DNA of 64,000 bases from Pseudarthrobacter phenanthrenivorans Sphe3 (GTDB lineage Bacteria; Actinomycetota; Actinomycetes; Actinomycetales; Micrococcaceae). Of this stretch, positions 18,575 through 27,816 are shown in pieces (the stretch's first letter is position 1; each line of letters opens with the position of its first letter). A program made the translations under genes and the position numbers. The stretch covers positions 1,178,001-1,242,000 of the forward strand of contig NC_015145.1 in the NCBI RefSeq assembly GCF_000189535.1, written 5' to 3'. Under the pieces are notes generated by a model. It had not been told where the DNA came from. It ran no database searches and worked only from the letters and a program-made list of their open reading frames with translations.

Positions 18575-19633
18575 GTTCGGATAGCTGACACCAAGCTGGG
18601 CACGAACGCCATCGAAAAGGCGCATGGTGTTCAACGTGTCCTCCAGCGGCATGACCGGGCTTTCTGTCAGGCCCTGCTGGATACACCGGGTGACTTCCCG
18701 CAGTTCATACACATACCCTCGGCCCACTGCTTCGAAAGCTTCCGTCCGGCTCGTGTCCCAGCCGGTGGAGATTGTCAGTTCCCGCGGATTGTTGATCGAG
18801 CCCACGCTTTGGAGGAAGCCGAGGCTTCCCGCCACAGTGGCGGTCCGGGGGCCCTGGGCCATCAGCGAGGACGTCAATTGCACCTGGGCCCCGTGGTTGT
18901 ATCCCAGCGTCAGGGCGTTTTGGGCATCCACCCCGTCATCATTGATAAATCCGGTGGCACTTACCGTCTGCGGGAAGCCAAGGGTGCCCAGCGCCCACAG
19001 CAGCGGGTAGACCGAAATGTCCAGCAGCGCGCCGCCGCCGTCCTTCTTTGCCCACAACCTGGCGGTGGGGGAGTAAGGGGCAGGAAAGCCAAGGTCAGCG
19101 GTCACCCAGTGGACCTCGCCGATCTCACCTGATGCGGCGATCTCGAAGGCCCGCTGCATGCTCGGCAGGAAGCGGCTCCAGACCGCCTCCATGAGAAACA
19201 GTTTCCGGCTCCTGGCAACCTCGATAAGCTCGGCCGCTTCGCGGGCGTTGATGGTAAAGGCCTTTTCGCACAGGACGTGCTTGCCCGCGTTGAGTGCGGC
19301 AAGGACGATCTGGTGGTGCTGCGCATGGGGTGTGGCAACGTAGACCACGTCCACGTTTTCGTCCGCGAGCAGCCGCTCATAGCCGGGAACCCCGCCGTCG
19401 TCCCCGTAGGCCTTAGCGAAGTCATAGGCCACTGCGAAGGCGTCAGCGGTGTCCTGGCCCCGGGAGCTCACGGCATAGAGTTCCGCATCGGCCAGCAGTG
19501 CCAGGTCCTGTGACACGGAGCGGGCGATCCCGCCGGTGGCAATGATTCCCCAGCGCAGGGGAGCGCCGGTGGCGGAACGGGGATCCTGGTCGGACTGGCT
19601 GGACAACCACGGCGTGGCGATGGGCGCACTCAT
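18563..19633 (-). CDS. Gfo/Idh/MocA family NAD(P)-dependent oxidoreductase
   Basis: A 356-residue dehydrogenase. N-terminal Rossmann domain: LRWGIIATGGIARSVSQDLAL, a variant of the GxGxxA motif; VDVVYVATPHAQHH; and GKHVLCEKAFTIN containing the EKxxxxx lysine of the family. The C-terminal substrate domain has WAKKDGGGALLDISVYPLLW, where the GGxxxDxxxY/H pattern places catalytic residues. Substrate unknown: possibly sugar, inositol or trans-dihydrodiol. ATG 19633 is chosen over 19642 because GAGAGG sits at proper distance only for the inner start. It is separated by a terminator from the sugar ABC operon, so a functional link is only suggestive. Confidence 0.85.
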   Translation of the reverse strand: MSAPIATPWLSSQSDQDPRSATGAPLRWGIIATGGIARSVSQDLALLADAELYAVSSRGQDTADAFAVAYDFAKAYGDDGGVPGYERLLADENVDVVYVATPHAQHHQIVLAALNAGKHVLCEKAFTINAREAAELIEVARSRKLFLMEAVWSRFLPSMQRAFEIAASGEIGEVHWVTADLGFPAPYSPTARLWAKKDGGGALLDISVYPLLWALGTLGFPQTVSATGFINDDGVDAQNALTLGYNHGAQVQLTSSLMAQGPRTATVAGSLGFLQSVGSINNPRELTISTGWDTSRTEAFEAVGRGYVYELREVTRCIQQGLTESPVMPLEDTLNTMRLFDGVRAQLGVSYPNDRH

Positions 19634-19691
19634 GGTGACCATCCTCTCATTCTGTTCTGCGCGGATTCCGGAATGACCTGCGGAAATGGCA

Positions 19692-19730
19692 GCAAAAAAA
19701 TGCCCGGCCCCGCGAGGGGACCGGGCATTT
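19692..19730 (-). terminator. Intrinsic terminator of the sugar ABC operon
   Basis: Stem AAATGCCCGG / CCGGGCATTT (19698-19707 with 19721-19730) extended by a CCCC/GGGG inner stem. Reading the minus strand, it is followed by seven T residues (the A-run 19694-19700). It lies 15 bp after the stop of the binding-protein gene. Confidence 0.9.
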
Positions 19731-19744
19731 CCTGCTTAGGCTGC

Positions 19745-20842
19745 TTACTTGGTGATCGGTTCGAGGACCGGATCGCCCTGGTAGGCGGTCTTCACGTTCT
19801 CAGCGGTGACGATGACGGGCTCCAGCAGGTAGGCCGGAACAGTCTTGACGCCGTTGTTGTAGGAGTCCTTGTCGTTGATTTCCAGTTCCTTGCCGGCCTG
19901 GAGGTCCTTCACCATGGTGATGGCGTGCTCAACGAGCTTGCGGGTGTCCTTGTTGATGGTGGAGTACTGCTCGCCTGCCATGATGGACTTCACGGACTCT
20001 ACCTCGGAGTCCTGGCCGGTGACGATAGGAAGTTCCTTGCCGGCGGCCTTGACCGAGGTCAGGACTGCGCGGGCCAGGGTGTCGTTCGGGGACAGGACGC
20101 CGTGCAGGGGCTCGCTGGTGTAGCTGCCCGTGAGCAGGGTGTCAGCGCGGCGCTGGGCGTTCTCAGCCTTCCAGCCCTGCGTTACTGCCTGTTCGAAGCT
20201 GGTCTGGCCGGAGAGCACTTTGAGGGTGCCGTCATCGATCTTCGGCTTCAGGACGCTCATGGCGCCGTCGAAGAAGACCTTGGCGTTGGCGTCGTCCGGG
20301 GAACCGGCGAACAGTTCGATGTTGTAGGGGCCCGAACCCTTCTTCGCCTCAAGGCCTTCCAGCAGCGCCTGGCCCTGGAGTTCACCCACCTTGAAGTTGT
20401 CGTAGGCCACGTAGTAGTCCACGTTCTCGGTGTTCAGCAGCAGGCGGTCGTAGGCAATGATCGTGGCGCCGGCGTCCTTGGCCTGCTTGAGCTGGGTGCC
20501 CAGCTGGGAGCCGTCGATGGCGCCCACGATGATGACCTTTGCACCCTTGGTGACCATGGCGCTGATCTGGTTCTGCTGCTCGGATACACCGCCGTTGGCG
20601 AACTGCACGTCAGGCTTGAACCCTGCCTCGTTGAGGCCGTCGTTGAACAGCTTCTCTGCCAGGACCCAGTTCTCACTGGTCTTCTGCGGAAGAGCGACGC
20701 CGATCGAGGAGTCCTGCTCGAACCCGCTGGCACCTTCGGTGCCGCCGCCGGTGGAGGTCTCTGACCGTCCGCAGCCCGTCAGCGCCAGTGCTGCGATGGC
20801 AGCGACAGCTGCTGCCTTTCCTGCTTTACCAATCATTCGCAT
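19745..20842 (-). CDS. chvE: ChvE-type multiple-monosaccharide binding lipoprotein
   Basis: Substrate-binding component of a type-1 sugar ABC importer. 365 residues; lipobox LALTGC at about 20-25. The periplasmic-binding fold shows SIGVALPQKTSENW, GAKVIIVGAIDGSQL, AGATIIAYDRLLLNTENVDYYVAYDNFKVG and VTGQDSEVESVKSI, close to ChvE (glucose, galactose, arabinose or xylose binding in relatives). It is the last gene of the operon, 51 bp after the permease, with a purine-rich AAGAAAGAGAAA site. Binding proteins often come first, so its high expression must come from mRNA processing or strong translation. Confidence 0.88.
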   Translation of the reverse strand: MRMIGKAGKAAAVAAIAALALTGCGRSETSTGGGTEGASGFEQDSSIGVALPQKTSENWVLAEKLFNDGLNEAGFKPDVQFANGGVSEQQNQISAMVTKGAKVIIVGAIDGSQLGTQLKQAKDAGATIIAYDRLLLNTENVDYYVAYDNFKVGELQGQALLEGLEAKKGSGPYNIELFAGSPDDANAKVFFDGAMSVLKPKIDDGTLKVLSGQTSFEQAVTQGWKAENAQRRADTLLTGSYTSEPLHGVLSPNDTLARAVLTSVKAAGKELPIVTGQDSEVESVKSIMAGEQYSTINKDTRKLVEHAITMVKDLQAGKELEINDKDSYNNGVKTVPAYLLEPVIVTAENVKTAYQGDPVLEPITK

Positions 20843-20893
20843 TGTTGGTTTCTCTTTCTTTGTGGTGGTGTAACGCTATTCAGGCTGCAAAGC

Positions 20894-22183
20894 TCAGGCT
20901 TCCCTGGCGATCGCTTCCTTGGTGGAGGTGGTTTCGTCGGGCTGGAGCGGGTTGCTGGGCCCGCCGCCGGAGGCGCGTCCGCCGGAGTTCCTCATCAGCA
21001 GGCCGATGATGGACTTCTTGCCCTGGCTCTTGTTGTAGACGTCGAAGGCGACGGCGATCAGGAGGACCAGGCCCTTGATGATCTGGGTGAGGTCGGCACC
21101 TACGCCCAGGAGCTGGAGGCCGTTGTTCAGCACGGCCATGACCAGTCCGCCGATGATGGAGCCGACGACGGTTCCCACGCCGCCGGTCACTGCTGCGCCG
21201 CCAATGAAGACAGCTGCGATGGCGTCCAGTTCCCAGCCCACGCCGTCGAACGGGCCGGAGGCGGTGGAGCGGCCCACGAAGATCATGCCGGCGAGGCCGG
21301 CCAGGATGGACATGTTCATCATGACCAGGAAGTTGACCTTCTTGGACTGCACGCCGGACAGCTCGGCAGCGTGGCGGTTGCCGCCGACCGCGTAGACATG
21401 GCGGCCCAGCACGGTGCGGGAGGAGATGAAGCCATAGAGCAGGACCAGCACCGCGAGGATGAGGCCAGGGATGGGGAAGGAGGTTCCGGGCCGGCCGGTG
21501 GCGAACAGGTAAGTGGCGTAGAGGATGGCGCCGCCGATCAGGACCAGCTTCAGGGCAGTCACCCACATTTCCGGGACCTCGGCGCCAAGGGCCTTGGCCC
21601 GGGCACGGGAGCGGAGCTCGCCCCACACCACGAACGCAACGGCGGCGATACCCAGCAGCAGGGTGAGGTTGTTGTAGCCGGTGTTCGGGCCCACCTCCGG
21701 GAGGTAGCCGGCGCCCAGGTACTGGAAATCTGCGGGGACCGGGATGGTGTTGGACTTGCCCACGAACTGGTTGAAGCCGCGGAACAGGAGCATGCCAGCA
21801 AGGGTCACGATGAAGGCGGGGATGCCCACGTAGGCCGTCCACCAGCCTTGCCAGGCCCCGATGACGGCTCCGAGCACCAGGCCCAGCAGCACGCCGGCGT
21901 ACCAGGGGATGCCCCAGTCGCGGATGGCCAGGGCCACGGTGACGCCCACAAACGCAGCGACGGAACCCACCGAAAGGTCGATGTGGCCGGCGATGATCAC
22001 CAGGACCATGCCGATGGCCAGGATCAGGATGTAGGAGTTGCCATTGAAGAGGTTGATGACGTTGCCGGGGGTGAGGGTCCGGCCGTCGGTGGCGATCTGG
22101 AAGAAGACGATCAATGCCACCAGGGCGAAGATCATGCCGAATTGGCGGGTGTTTCCGCCAAACAGCTTTTTGAGGGCGTTCAT
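20894..22183 (-). CDS. mmsB: Multiple-monosaccharide ABC transporter permease
   Basis: A 429-residue inner-membrane component (GguB/MmsB type). About 10 hydrophobic segments. The hallmark segment IIAGHIDLSVGSVAAFVGV marks the ribose/xylose permease family, and HAAELSGVQSKKVNFLVMMN is the coupling loop. A long linker with a hydrophilic insert (ELRSRARAKALGAEVPE) distinguishes MmsB from RbsC. AAGGA precedes the ATG by 8 nt. Located between the ATPase (44-bp gap) and binding protein. Confidence 0.9.
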   Translation of the reverse strand: MNALKKLFGGNTRQFGMIFALVALIVFFQIATDGRTLTPGNVINLFNGNSYILILAIGMVLVIIAGHIDLSVGSVAAFVGVTVALAIRDWGIPWYAGVLLGLVLGAVIGAWQGWWTAYVGIPAFIVTLAGMLLFRGFNQFVGKSNTIPVPADFQYLGAGYLPEVGPNTGYNNLTLLLGIAAVAFVVWGELRSRARAKALGAEVPEMWVTALKLVLIGGAILYATYLFATGRPGTSFPIPGLILAVLVLLYGFISSRTVLGRHVYAVGGNRHAAELSGVQSKKVNFLVMMNMSILAGLAGMIFVGRSTASGPFDGVGWELDAIAAVFIGGAAVTGGVGTVVGSIIGGLVMAVLNNGLQLLGVGADLTQIIKGLVLLIAVAFDVYNKSQGKKSIIGLLMRNSGGRASGGGPSNPLQPDETTSTKEAIAREA

Positions 22184-22227
22184 GGTGTCAGTCCTTGGGT
22201 CCGAAGGTTCTGGGATGATCCAGGGGA

Positions 22228-23784
22228 TCAGGCGGCTTTACGGGCGGAGGTCATCAGTTTCATCAGGCTTTCCTGGCTGGCCTCGTCTTTGTTCAGGACA
22301 CCGGTGATGGCGCCTTCGAAAATGGTGTAGATGCGGTCCGACAGGCCCAGGAGTTCGGGGAGCTCCGAGGAGATCACGATGACTCCCTTGCCCTGGTTGG
22401 CCAGCTGCTGGATGATGCCGTAGATCTCGTACTTGGCGCCAACGTCAATGCCGCGGGTGGGTTCGTCCAGGATCAGCAGGTCGGGGTCGGTGAACATCCA
22501 CTTGGCCAGGACAACCTTCTGCTGGTTGCCGCCGGAAAGTTTCGCCACGCCTTCCTCCACCGACGGGGTCTTGGTGCGGAGGGACTTGCGATACTGCTCC
22601 GCAACCGTGAATTCCTGGTTCGGGTCCACCACGAAGTTGCGGCTGATCTTGCGGAGGTTGGCCGAGACGGTGGTGGTCTTGATGTCGTCCAGCAGGTTCA
22701 GCCCCAGGGACTTGCGGTCTTCCGTGACGTAGCCCAGGCCGGCGTCGATGGCCTGGCGGACCGACTTGAGGGTGATTTCCTTGCCGTCCTTGTAGATCTG
22801 TCCGCTGATGAAGCGTCCGTAGGAGCGGCCGAAGACGGAGCGTGCCAGTTCTGTGCGGCCTGCGCCCATGAGGCCGGCGAACCCGACAATCTCGCCCCGC
22901 CGGACGAAGAAGCTGGAATTCTTGCAGACCAGCCGGTCCTGGACGTTGGGGTGGGCCACGGTCCAGTTCTTGACCTCGAAGAAGACCTCGCCGATCTTGG
23001 GCGTGTGGTCCGGGAAGCGGGATTCGAGGGTGCGGCCCACCATGCCCTTGATGATCCGGTCCTCGTCCACGCCGTCGGCTTTGACGTTCAGCGTCTCGAT
23101 GGACTTGCCGTCGCGGATGATGGTGATGGAGTCGGCGATCTGCTCGATCTCGTTCAGCTTGTGGGAAATGATGATGCTGGTGATGCCCTTGGCCTTGAGG
23201 CCGAGCATCAGGTCCAGCAGGTGCTGGGAGTCGGACTCGTTCAGCGCAGCGGTCGGTTCGTCCAGGATGAGGATCTTCACGGATTTGTTCAGGGCCTTGG
23301 CAATCTCCACCAGCTGCTGCTTGCCGACGCCGATTTCCTTGATGGGCGTATCCGGGTCCTCGCGCAGGCCCACGCGGGCCAGCAGGTCCAGGGAACGCAG
23401 GCGGGCTTCGGCCCAGTCGATAACACCGCGTTTGGTGGGCTCGTTGCCCAGGAAGATGTTTTCCATGATGGACAGTTCGGGGATCAGCGCCAGTTCCTGG
23501 TGGATGATCACGATGCCGGCGTGCTCGCTGGCCCGGATGTCCCGGAACTGCTGCACCTGGCCCTGGTAGACGATGTCGCCGTCGTAGCTGCCGTACGGGT
23601 AAACGCCAGAGAGCACCTTCATCAAAGTGGACTTGCCGGCGCCGTTTTCGCCGCAGATGGCGTGGATTTCCCCGGCCTTCACCCGCAGGTTCACGTTGTC
23701 CAACGCTTTAACGCCCGGGAATTCCTTGGTGATGGACCTCATCTCGAGGATGATCGGTTCCGTTTGCGTGGTCTGGGACGTCAT
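22228..23784 (-). CDS. mmsA: Multiple-monosaccharide ABC transporter ATPase, two fused domains
   Basis: A 518-residue sugar ATPase with two nucleotide-binding domains (GguA/MmsA type). Domain 1: Walker [21 protein letters not shown] signature region, Walker [12 protein letters not shown]. Domain 2 has a degenerate Walker A ([10 protein letters not shown]), a canonical signature [14 protein letters not shown] and Walker [13 protein letters not shown], as usual for this family. ATG 23784 is preceded by GGAGGG at 9 nt; a frame extension upstream would add 15 unlikely residues. First gene of the three-gene operon, driven by the promoter at 23853-23882 and probably controlled by the adjacent ROK protein. 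Confidence 0.92.
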   Translation of the reverse strand: MTSQTTQTEPIILEMRSITKEFPGVKALDNVNLRVKAGEIHAICGENGAGKSTLMKVLSGVYPYGSYDGDIVYQGQVQQFRDIRASEHAGIVIIHQELALIPELSIMENIFLGNEPTKRGVIDWAEARLRSLDLLARVGLREDPDTPIKEIGVGKQQLVEIAKALNKSVKILILDEPTAALNESDSQHLLDLMLGLKAKGITSIIISHKLNEIEQIADSITIIRDGKSIETLNVKADGVDEDRIIKGMVGRTLESRFPDHTPKIGEVFFEVKNWTVAHPNVQDRLVCKNSSFFVRRGEIVGFAGLMGAGRTELARSVFGRSYGRFISGQIYKDGKEITLKSVRQAIDAGLGYVTEDRKSLGLNLLDDIKTTTVSANLRKISRNFVVDPNQEFTVAEQYRKSLRTKTPSVEEGVAKLSGGNQQKVVLAKWMFTDPDLLILDEPTRGIDVGAKYEIYGIIQQLANQGKGVIVISSELPELLGLSDRIYTIFEGAITGVLNKDEASQESLMKLMTSARKAA

Positions 23785-23852
23785 GAGCCCTAACCCTCCA
23801 ATGCAATGACTTCTTTGTCCGGCCGGCAAAGCGCAGGGCCGTCTGATCCAAA

Positions 23853-23884
23853 AGTAAACTTGATCACTACTGTTGTCGTCAAGT
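23853..23884 (-). promoter_or_regulatory. Promoter and likely ROK operator of the sugar ABC operon
   Basis: -35 TTGACG (23882-23877), 18-bp spacer, -10 TTTACT (23858-23853) reading toward the ATPase gene. An inverted repeat ACTTGA-N15-TCAAGT (23858-23884) covers the promoter, so a bound repressor would block it. The neighbouring ROK gene's own promoter carries CTTGAC too. Confidence 0.6.
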
Positions 23885-23916
23885 CTTTAACGCAATCCGG
23901 CGGATAACGAAACGGT

Positions 23917-25107
23917 CTAGCTCTTCCGGATCCCCGCGTGCTGGAAGACGAGGGCGGCCGCACCGAGGGCTTCCGCACGGTCCCCCAGGGAGGACATGGC
24001 CAGCGTCGTGGTTTCGCCGATGACCGGTACGGCGTGCCGGACCAGGCCCCGCTTGATGGGGTCCAGGAGGATGTTGCCCAGCCCTGCCAGCGGTCCGCCC
24101 ACCACAATCACTTCAGGGTTGATCAGGTTGGCCACATTTCCGAGCGCGCGGCCTACGGCGAGGCCCGCGTCGTCAATGACCCGCAGGGTGGCGGAGTCCC
24201 GCGCCAGGGCCTTGCGCACGATGTCAGCGGGCGTCAGCGGGCGGTCTTCGCCACGGCTGAGGAGCTCGATCATGGTGGTGGTGGATGCGATGGTTTCCAG
24301 GCAGCCGCGGTTGCCGCAGCGGCAAACCAGGCCCTGTTCATGGATGGTTGCATGGCCGATTTCACCGGTGATGCCCACGTTCCCGTAGTAGGGGGCCCCG
24401 TTGAGGATCAGCCCTGCACCGATGCCGGACCCGATCTTCAGGAACATCAGGTTGCTGACCCCGGAATGCTGCCCCCAGGTGACCTCCGACCAGGCGCCAA
24501 GGTTGGCGTCGTTGTCCACGAATACGGGGATTTCCAGCGTTTCTTCAAGGTATTGGAGGATGTTGATCCCCACCCATTCCGGCAGGATCGCGCCCTGCGC
24601 CACGGTCCCCGTGCGCCGGTCGATCGGCCCGGGGATTCCGACGCCGGCACCCACCACGGCGCTCCGTTCAACTCCGCTTTCCCGCAACAGCTTGTCCAGC
24701 AGGGCCACCGCCGCCTGGACGCCTTCCTCGGCCTGGTGGCCCAGCGGCAGCATCACGGATTCCTCGGCGATGACGTGATAGCTGAGCGAGGCCAGGACCA
24801 CCCGGAGGTGCCGGCGCCCGAAGTCGATTCCCACCGCCACGGCCCCGTTGCTGTTCAGCCTGACGTTCAACGCGCGGCGGCCGGAACTCGTGGTCGGTTC
24901 CACCGACGCGAGCCCGGAATCAAGCATGATCTTGACGATGTTGGAGACTGTCGCAGTGGAAAGCCCGGTCTGCCTGGCGAGTTCGGCCTGCGTGGCCGGT
25001 CCGCCCATGAGGGTTTCAATGATGCGTTGCTGGTTGAGCTGCCGCAGGGCCGATTGGGACCCGGGATTTTTCGGTTTGCTCCTCGTTGAGCGCGTGGTTG
25101 CGGACAT
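23917..25107 (-). CDS. ROK family transcriptional regulator (XylR/NagC type)
   Basis: A 396-residue sugar-responsive regulator. N-terminal winged HTH (about 20-75): QLNQQRIIETLMGGPATQAE then LARQTGLSTATVSNIVKIML. The ROK kinase-like domain has VAVGIDFGRRHLRVV, a sugar-binding region, and the zinc site in EIGHATIHEQGLVCRCGNRG followed by CLE (ROK signature). Upstream -35 TTGACT, 18 bp, -10 CAATCT and 7 nt to the ATG: probably leaderless. It lies directly upstream of the sugar ABC operon on the same strand, so it most likely represses that operon and perhaps itself. Confidence 0.9.
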   Translation of the reverse strand: MSATTRSTRSKPKNPGSQSALRQLNQQRIIETLMGGPATQAELARQTGLSTATVSNIVKIMLDSGLASVEPTTSSGRRALNVRLNSNGAVAVGIDFGRRHLRVVLASLSYHVIAEESVMLPLGHQAEEGVQAAVALLDKLLRESGVERSAVVGAGVGIPGPIDRRTGTVAQGAILPEWVGINILQYLEETLEIPVFVDNDANLGAWSEVTWGQHSGVSNLMFLKIGSGIGAGLILNGAPYYGNVGITGEIGHATIHEQGLVCRCGNRGCLETIASTTTMIELLSRGEDRPLTPADIVRKALARDSATLRVIDDAGLAVGRALGNVANLINPEVIVVGGPLAGLGNILLDPIKRGLVRHAVPVIGETTTLAMSSLGDRAEALGAAALVFQHAGIRKS

Positions 25108-25114
25108 GCTAAGA

Positions 25115-25145
25115 AGATTGCCCTATTGCCGGTCTTGGAGTCAAG
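25115..25145 (-). promoter_or_regulatory. Leaderless promoter of the ROK gene
   Basis: -35 TTGACT (25144-25139), 18-bp spacer, -10 CAATCT (25120-25115), 7 nt before the ATG (25107). A palindrome CTTG-ACTC-CAAG (plus-strand 25134-25145) overlaps the -35 and resembles the half-site in the transporter operator. Confidence 0.5.
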
Positions 25146-25311
25146 AAGTTAACACAAGCCTGTGGTTTGGGGCCTCCCTTCGGTGGGTAGGACGATCTGA
25201 CCCTGCCCGCCCCGCCCGGGGTGCAAACAGGCCCGGCAGCCCGACGATGCGCTCGTTACGCTGGAGGAGCGGCCCAACCAACGGGCCCTTCGACGATGGA
25301 AGGTGGTAGCA

Positions 25312-26106
25312 GTGCTGCTGGCACTCCTGCAGGCTAATTCTGCAGTCCTTGATGTTGAGGCCAACTGCAGCGCCATCGCTGCCGCTGCCCGTGCTGCCGC
25401 CGCCCGCGGTGCAGCCGTCCTGCTGACCCCTGAGTTGTTTCCAGTTGGCTACGCGCCCCGCCGGGTACGTTCGGAACTGGCTCCCGCGTTGCTTCCGGCT
25501 CTCCGGGACCGGCTGGCAGCCATCGCCCGAAACAACCGCATTGGACTGGTCTACAGCCTGCCGCGCATTAGCGAACAGGGCGAGTGGCAGATCAGCGCAA
25601 CACTCCTTGACGCGACCGGTGCCAGCCTGCTCAGCTACGGCAAAGTCCACCTGTTCGGGCCCGACGAGCGTGCGGCTTTCAGCCCGGCCAGGGAACGGCC
25701 CGGTGTTGTGGACTTCAACGGCATCCCCACCTCCATGGTGATCTGCTACGACGTGGAGTTTCCGGAGGCCGTGCGGGCAGCAGCCGTTGGCGGCGCGGAG
25801 CTGCTGCTGGTTCCCACCGCACTGGCGCACGGCTTCGATGACGTTCCCCGGGTCCTGCTGCGCGCGCGGGCGCTGGAAAGCCAGCTGACGATTGCCTACG
25901 CCAATCACAGCGGTGACGAAGACGGCTGCCGGTTCCTGGGCGGAAGTGTTGTTGCCGGGCCCGACGGCGGGCTGCTGGCAGAGGCGGGCGGGGAGCCACA
26001 GCTGCTGTACGCCGAGGTGGACCCGGGGGCGGCCGGGCGCGAACGGCGCACTGTGCCGTACTTGGAGGAACGCCGCCCGGACCTCTACAGCTCCTGGGGC
26101 TTCTGA
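25312..26106 (+). CDS. Carbon-nitrogen hydrolase (nitrilase superfamily amidase)
   Basis: A 264-residue hydrolase with the complete Glu-Lys-Cys triad: Glu in LLTPELFP, Lys in YGKVHLF, Cys in VICYDVEFPE. Cuts a non-peptide C-N bond; substrate unknown. The GTG at 25312 has AAGG at good distance; GTG 25303 is an in-frame alternative. It diverges from the ROK gene, and its last 22 bp overlap the 3' end of the convergent PucR gene. Near amine-oxidase and permease genes, it may act on an amide or omega-amide made in amine breakdown; this is an inference. Confidence 0.85.
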   Translation: MLLALLQANSAVLDVEANCSAIAAAARAAAARGAAVLLTPELFPVGYAPRRVRSELAPALLPALRDRLAAIARNNRIGLVYSLPRISEQGEWQISATLLDATGASLLSYGKVHLFGPDERAAFSPARERPGVVDFNGIPTSMVICYDVEFPEAVRAAAVGGAELLLVPTALAHGFDDVPRVLLRARALESQLTIAYANHSGDEDGCRFLGGSVVAGPDGGLLAEAGGEPQLLYAEVDPGAAGRERRTVPYLEERRPDLYSSWGF

Positions 26107-27707
26107 GCCGGCTCCTGGTCCGGGACGTACTGCAGCGCAATCCAGAGTTCGGCGCGGACCTGCGCCTGGCCCAGATCCATCCCCAGAAGCTCAGCCGCCG
26201 CATTGATTTGCCGGCGCACGCTGTTGCGGTGCAGCCCCAGGTCCTTGGCTGTGGCATCCCAGCTGCCGTGGGCAGCCAGCCAGGACCTGAGCACCCGCAG
26301 CTGCGCTGCCCGGCGCTCGGCGTCGAGTTCAAGGACGGGTGCCAGCAGGCGCCCCGCGAGCAGGGTGCCGGCGTCACCGCCCAGCAGGCCTGTCACAGAC
26401 CAGGTCAGCTCTTCCTCCCTGACACTCATTCCGGTGGCTTGAACCCGCGGGCGCAGGGCGCTGGCACGCCGGTACGCGGCAGGCAGGGCCGGAAGTTCCG
26501 CGGGTTCGCCCACCACCAGCCGCCAGCCCAGCTGTTCCACTTCGGTGAGCAGGGCGGCATCCACCTTCAGCCGCGTCACGGCGGTGAAGCCGTACTCGGT
26601 GAGTTCCACCATCTTGGTGTCGAACAGCCTGCGCCACTGGAGCAGTTCCCGCACCGGTCCGTCCGCGGCGGCCCCGGCAGGAATTTCGGCCCGGACGCCC
26701 TGCACCACACGCACCGGACCTGACCGTGTTCCGGCAACGCTCTGCGCCAGCAGTTCCTGCAGGCCCGCCAGTTCCCGGGGATTGGATCCGGACAGGCTCC
26801 CGGGGTGCAGCAGCAGGGCGGTGGCCAGCTGGCTGGGCGCCAATGAACCGCTGGTCCGCTGCCGGACCAGCAGTTCGAGCAGGCCCACCACGGAGGACAC
26901 CACGTTGTTCTGGGCCGGGGTGAGGGCCCTGTCTGTTCCGAGCACCAGGGCGCCGAGCGTGGCGTCCCGGGTGCTTCGCAGCGGATGGCCGAACACCAGC
27001 GCCGGGCCAGCCGGCGTTTCCAGGGCTTCTGTCTCCACCCGTGGCCCGCTGCCGCCAAGGAGCTTTTTGAGCAGCGGCTGGAGCTGGGAAAGTCCGACGG
27101 CGGCCCCCGCCCGGGCGCGGACGCGGCCGTCGGTGCCCACCAGTACGGCCCACACGGGAACGCGTTGGATCAGCGCCGCCAGCAGTTCATGCTCCGGACG
27201 GGCGGAGAGTACCGCCCGCATAAGGTGCCGGTTCGTCTCCGCGAGTTGACGGAACACCTGGGCATTGCCCGATTCGAGGAGCTTGGAAAACTCCAGGCCC
27301 AGGGCGGCAAAGGGAATGTCCGCCGGTACCTGCACCAAGGTGAGGCCGTGCCGGCGGCAGGCCTGCACCACGTGGTCCGGGACGGCGTCGTAATAGGGCT
27401 GCAGGCCGAAGCCGAGCGCCGCTACACCGGCCGCGACAAGGCGCCGGACATACTCGTCCGCCCTCGCCGCGCCGCTGCCCCCGGCGTCCCGGAAGGGCAG
27501 GCCGGCTGTCAGGACGAACTCGCCGTCCAGCAGGTACGGCGTGGGATCCTCAAGTTCGCTGGGTTCCACCCACCGCAGCGGGGCATCGCCGTTGCCGGCG
27601 TCGTTCACCACCAGCACCCCTGCAGGCAGTGCCGCCAGGAACTGTCCCAGCGTCACGGCGTCGAGCTGGTCCTGGCCGGCATCGGCTAGTGGTGCATTGC
27701 GACTCAT
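26085..27707 (-). CDS. PucR family transcriptional regulator
   Basis: A 540-residue regulator. N-terminal PucR sensor domain (about 15-160): VTLGQFLAALPAGVLVVN, VLTAGLPFRDAG, GVAALGFGLQPYYDAVPDHV. Middle GGDEF-like/unknown region, and a C-terminal HTH of the PucR_C type: GSWDATAKDLGLHRNSVRRQ then INAAAELLGMDL. Upstream is TAGTCT and 6 nt to the ATG with no Shine-Dalgarno: probably leaderless. It diverges from the APC permease-amine oxidase operon across 109 bp, the usual layout for a regulator of its neighbour. PucR proteins often activate amine, GABA or purine catabolic genes. Confidence 0.88.
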   Translation of the reverse strand: MSRNAPLADAGQDQLDAVTLGQFLAALPAGVLVVNDAGNGDAPLRWVEPSELEDPTPYLLDGEFVLTAGLPFRDAGGSGAARADEYVRRLVAAGVAALGFGLQPYYDAVPDHVVQACRRHGLTLVQVPADIPFAALGLEFSKLLESGNAQVFRQLAETNRHLMRAVLSARPEHELLAALIQRVPVWAVLVGTDGRVRARAGAAVGLSQLQPLLKKLLGGSGPRVETEALETPAGPALVFGHPLRSTRDATLGALVLGTDRALTPAQNNVVSSVVGLLELLVRQRTSGSLAPSQLATALLLHPGSLSGSNPRELAGLQELLAQSVAGTRSGPVRVVQGVRAEIPAGAAADGPVRELLQWRRLFDTKMVELTEYGFTAVTRLKVDAALLTEVEQLGWRLVVGEPAELPALPAAYRRASALRPRVQATGMSVREEELTWSVTGLLGGDAGTLLAGRLLAPVLELDAERRAAQLRVLRSWLAAHGSWDATAKDLGLHRNSVRRQINAAAELLGMDLGQAQVRAELWIALQYVPDQEPAQKPQEL

Positions 27708-27816
27708 GAGTGAAGACTACAGGTCACTTTGCACATCGTTGAGATGCGGCTCACAACCCTAGGCTTGGGGAGGGGAAACCAGATCAACCACTCACTGACA
27801 TGAACGGACGTCAACG

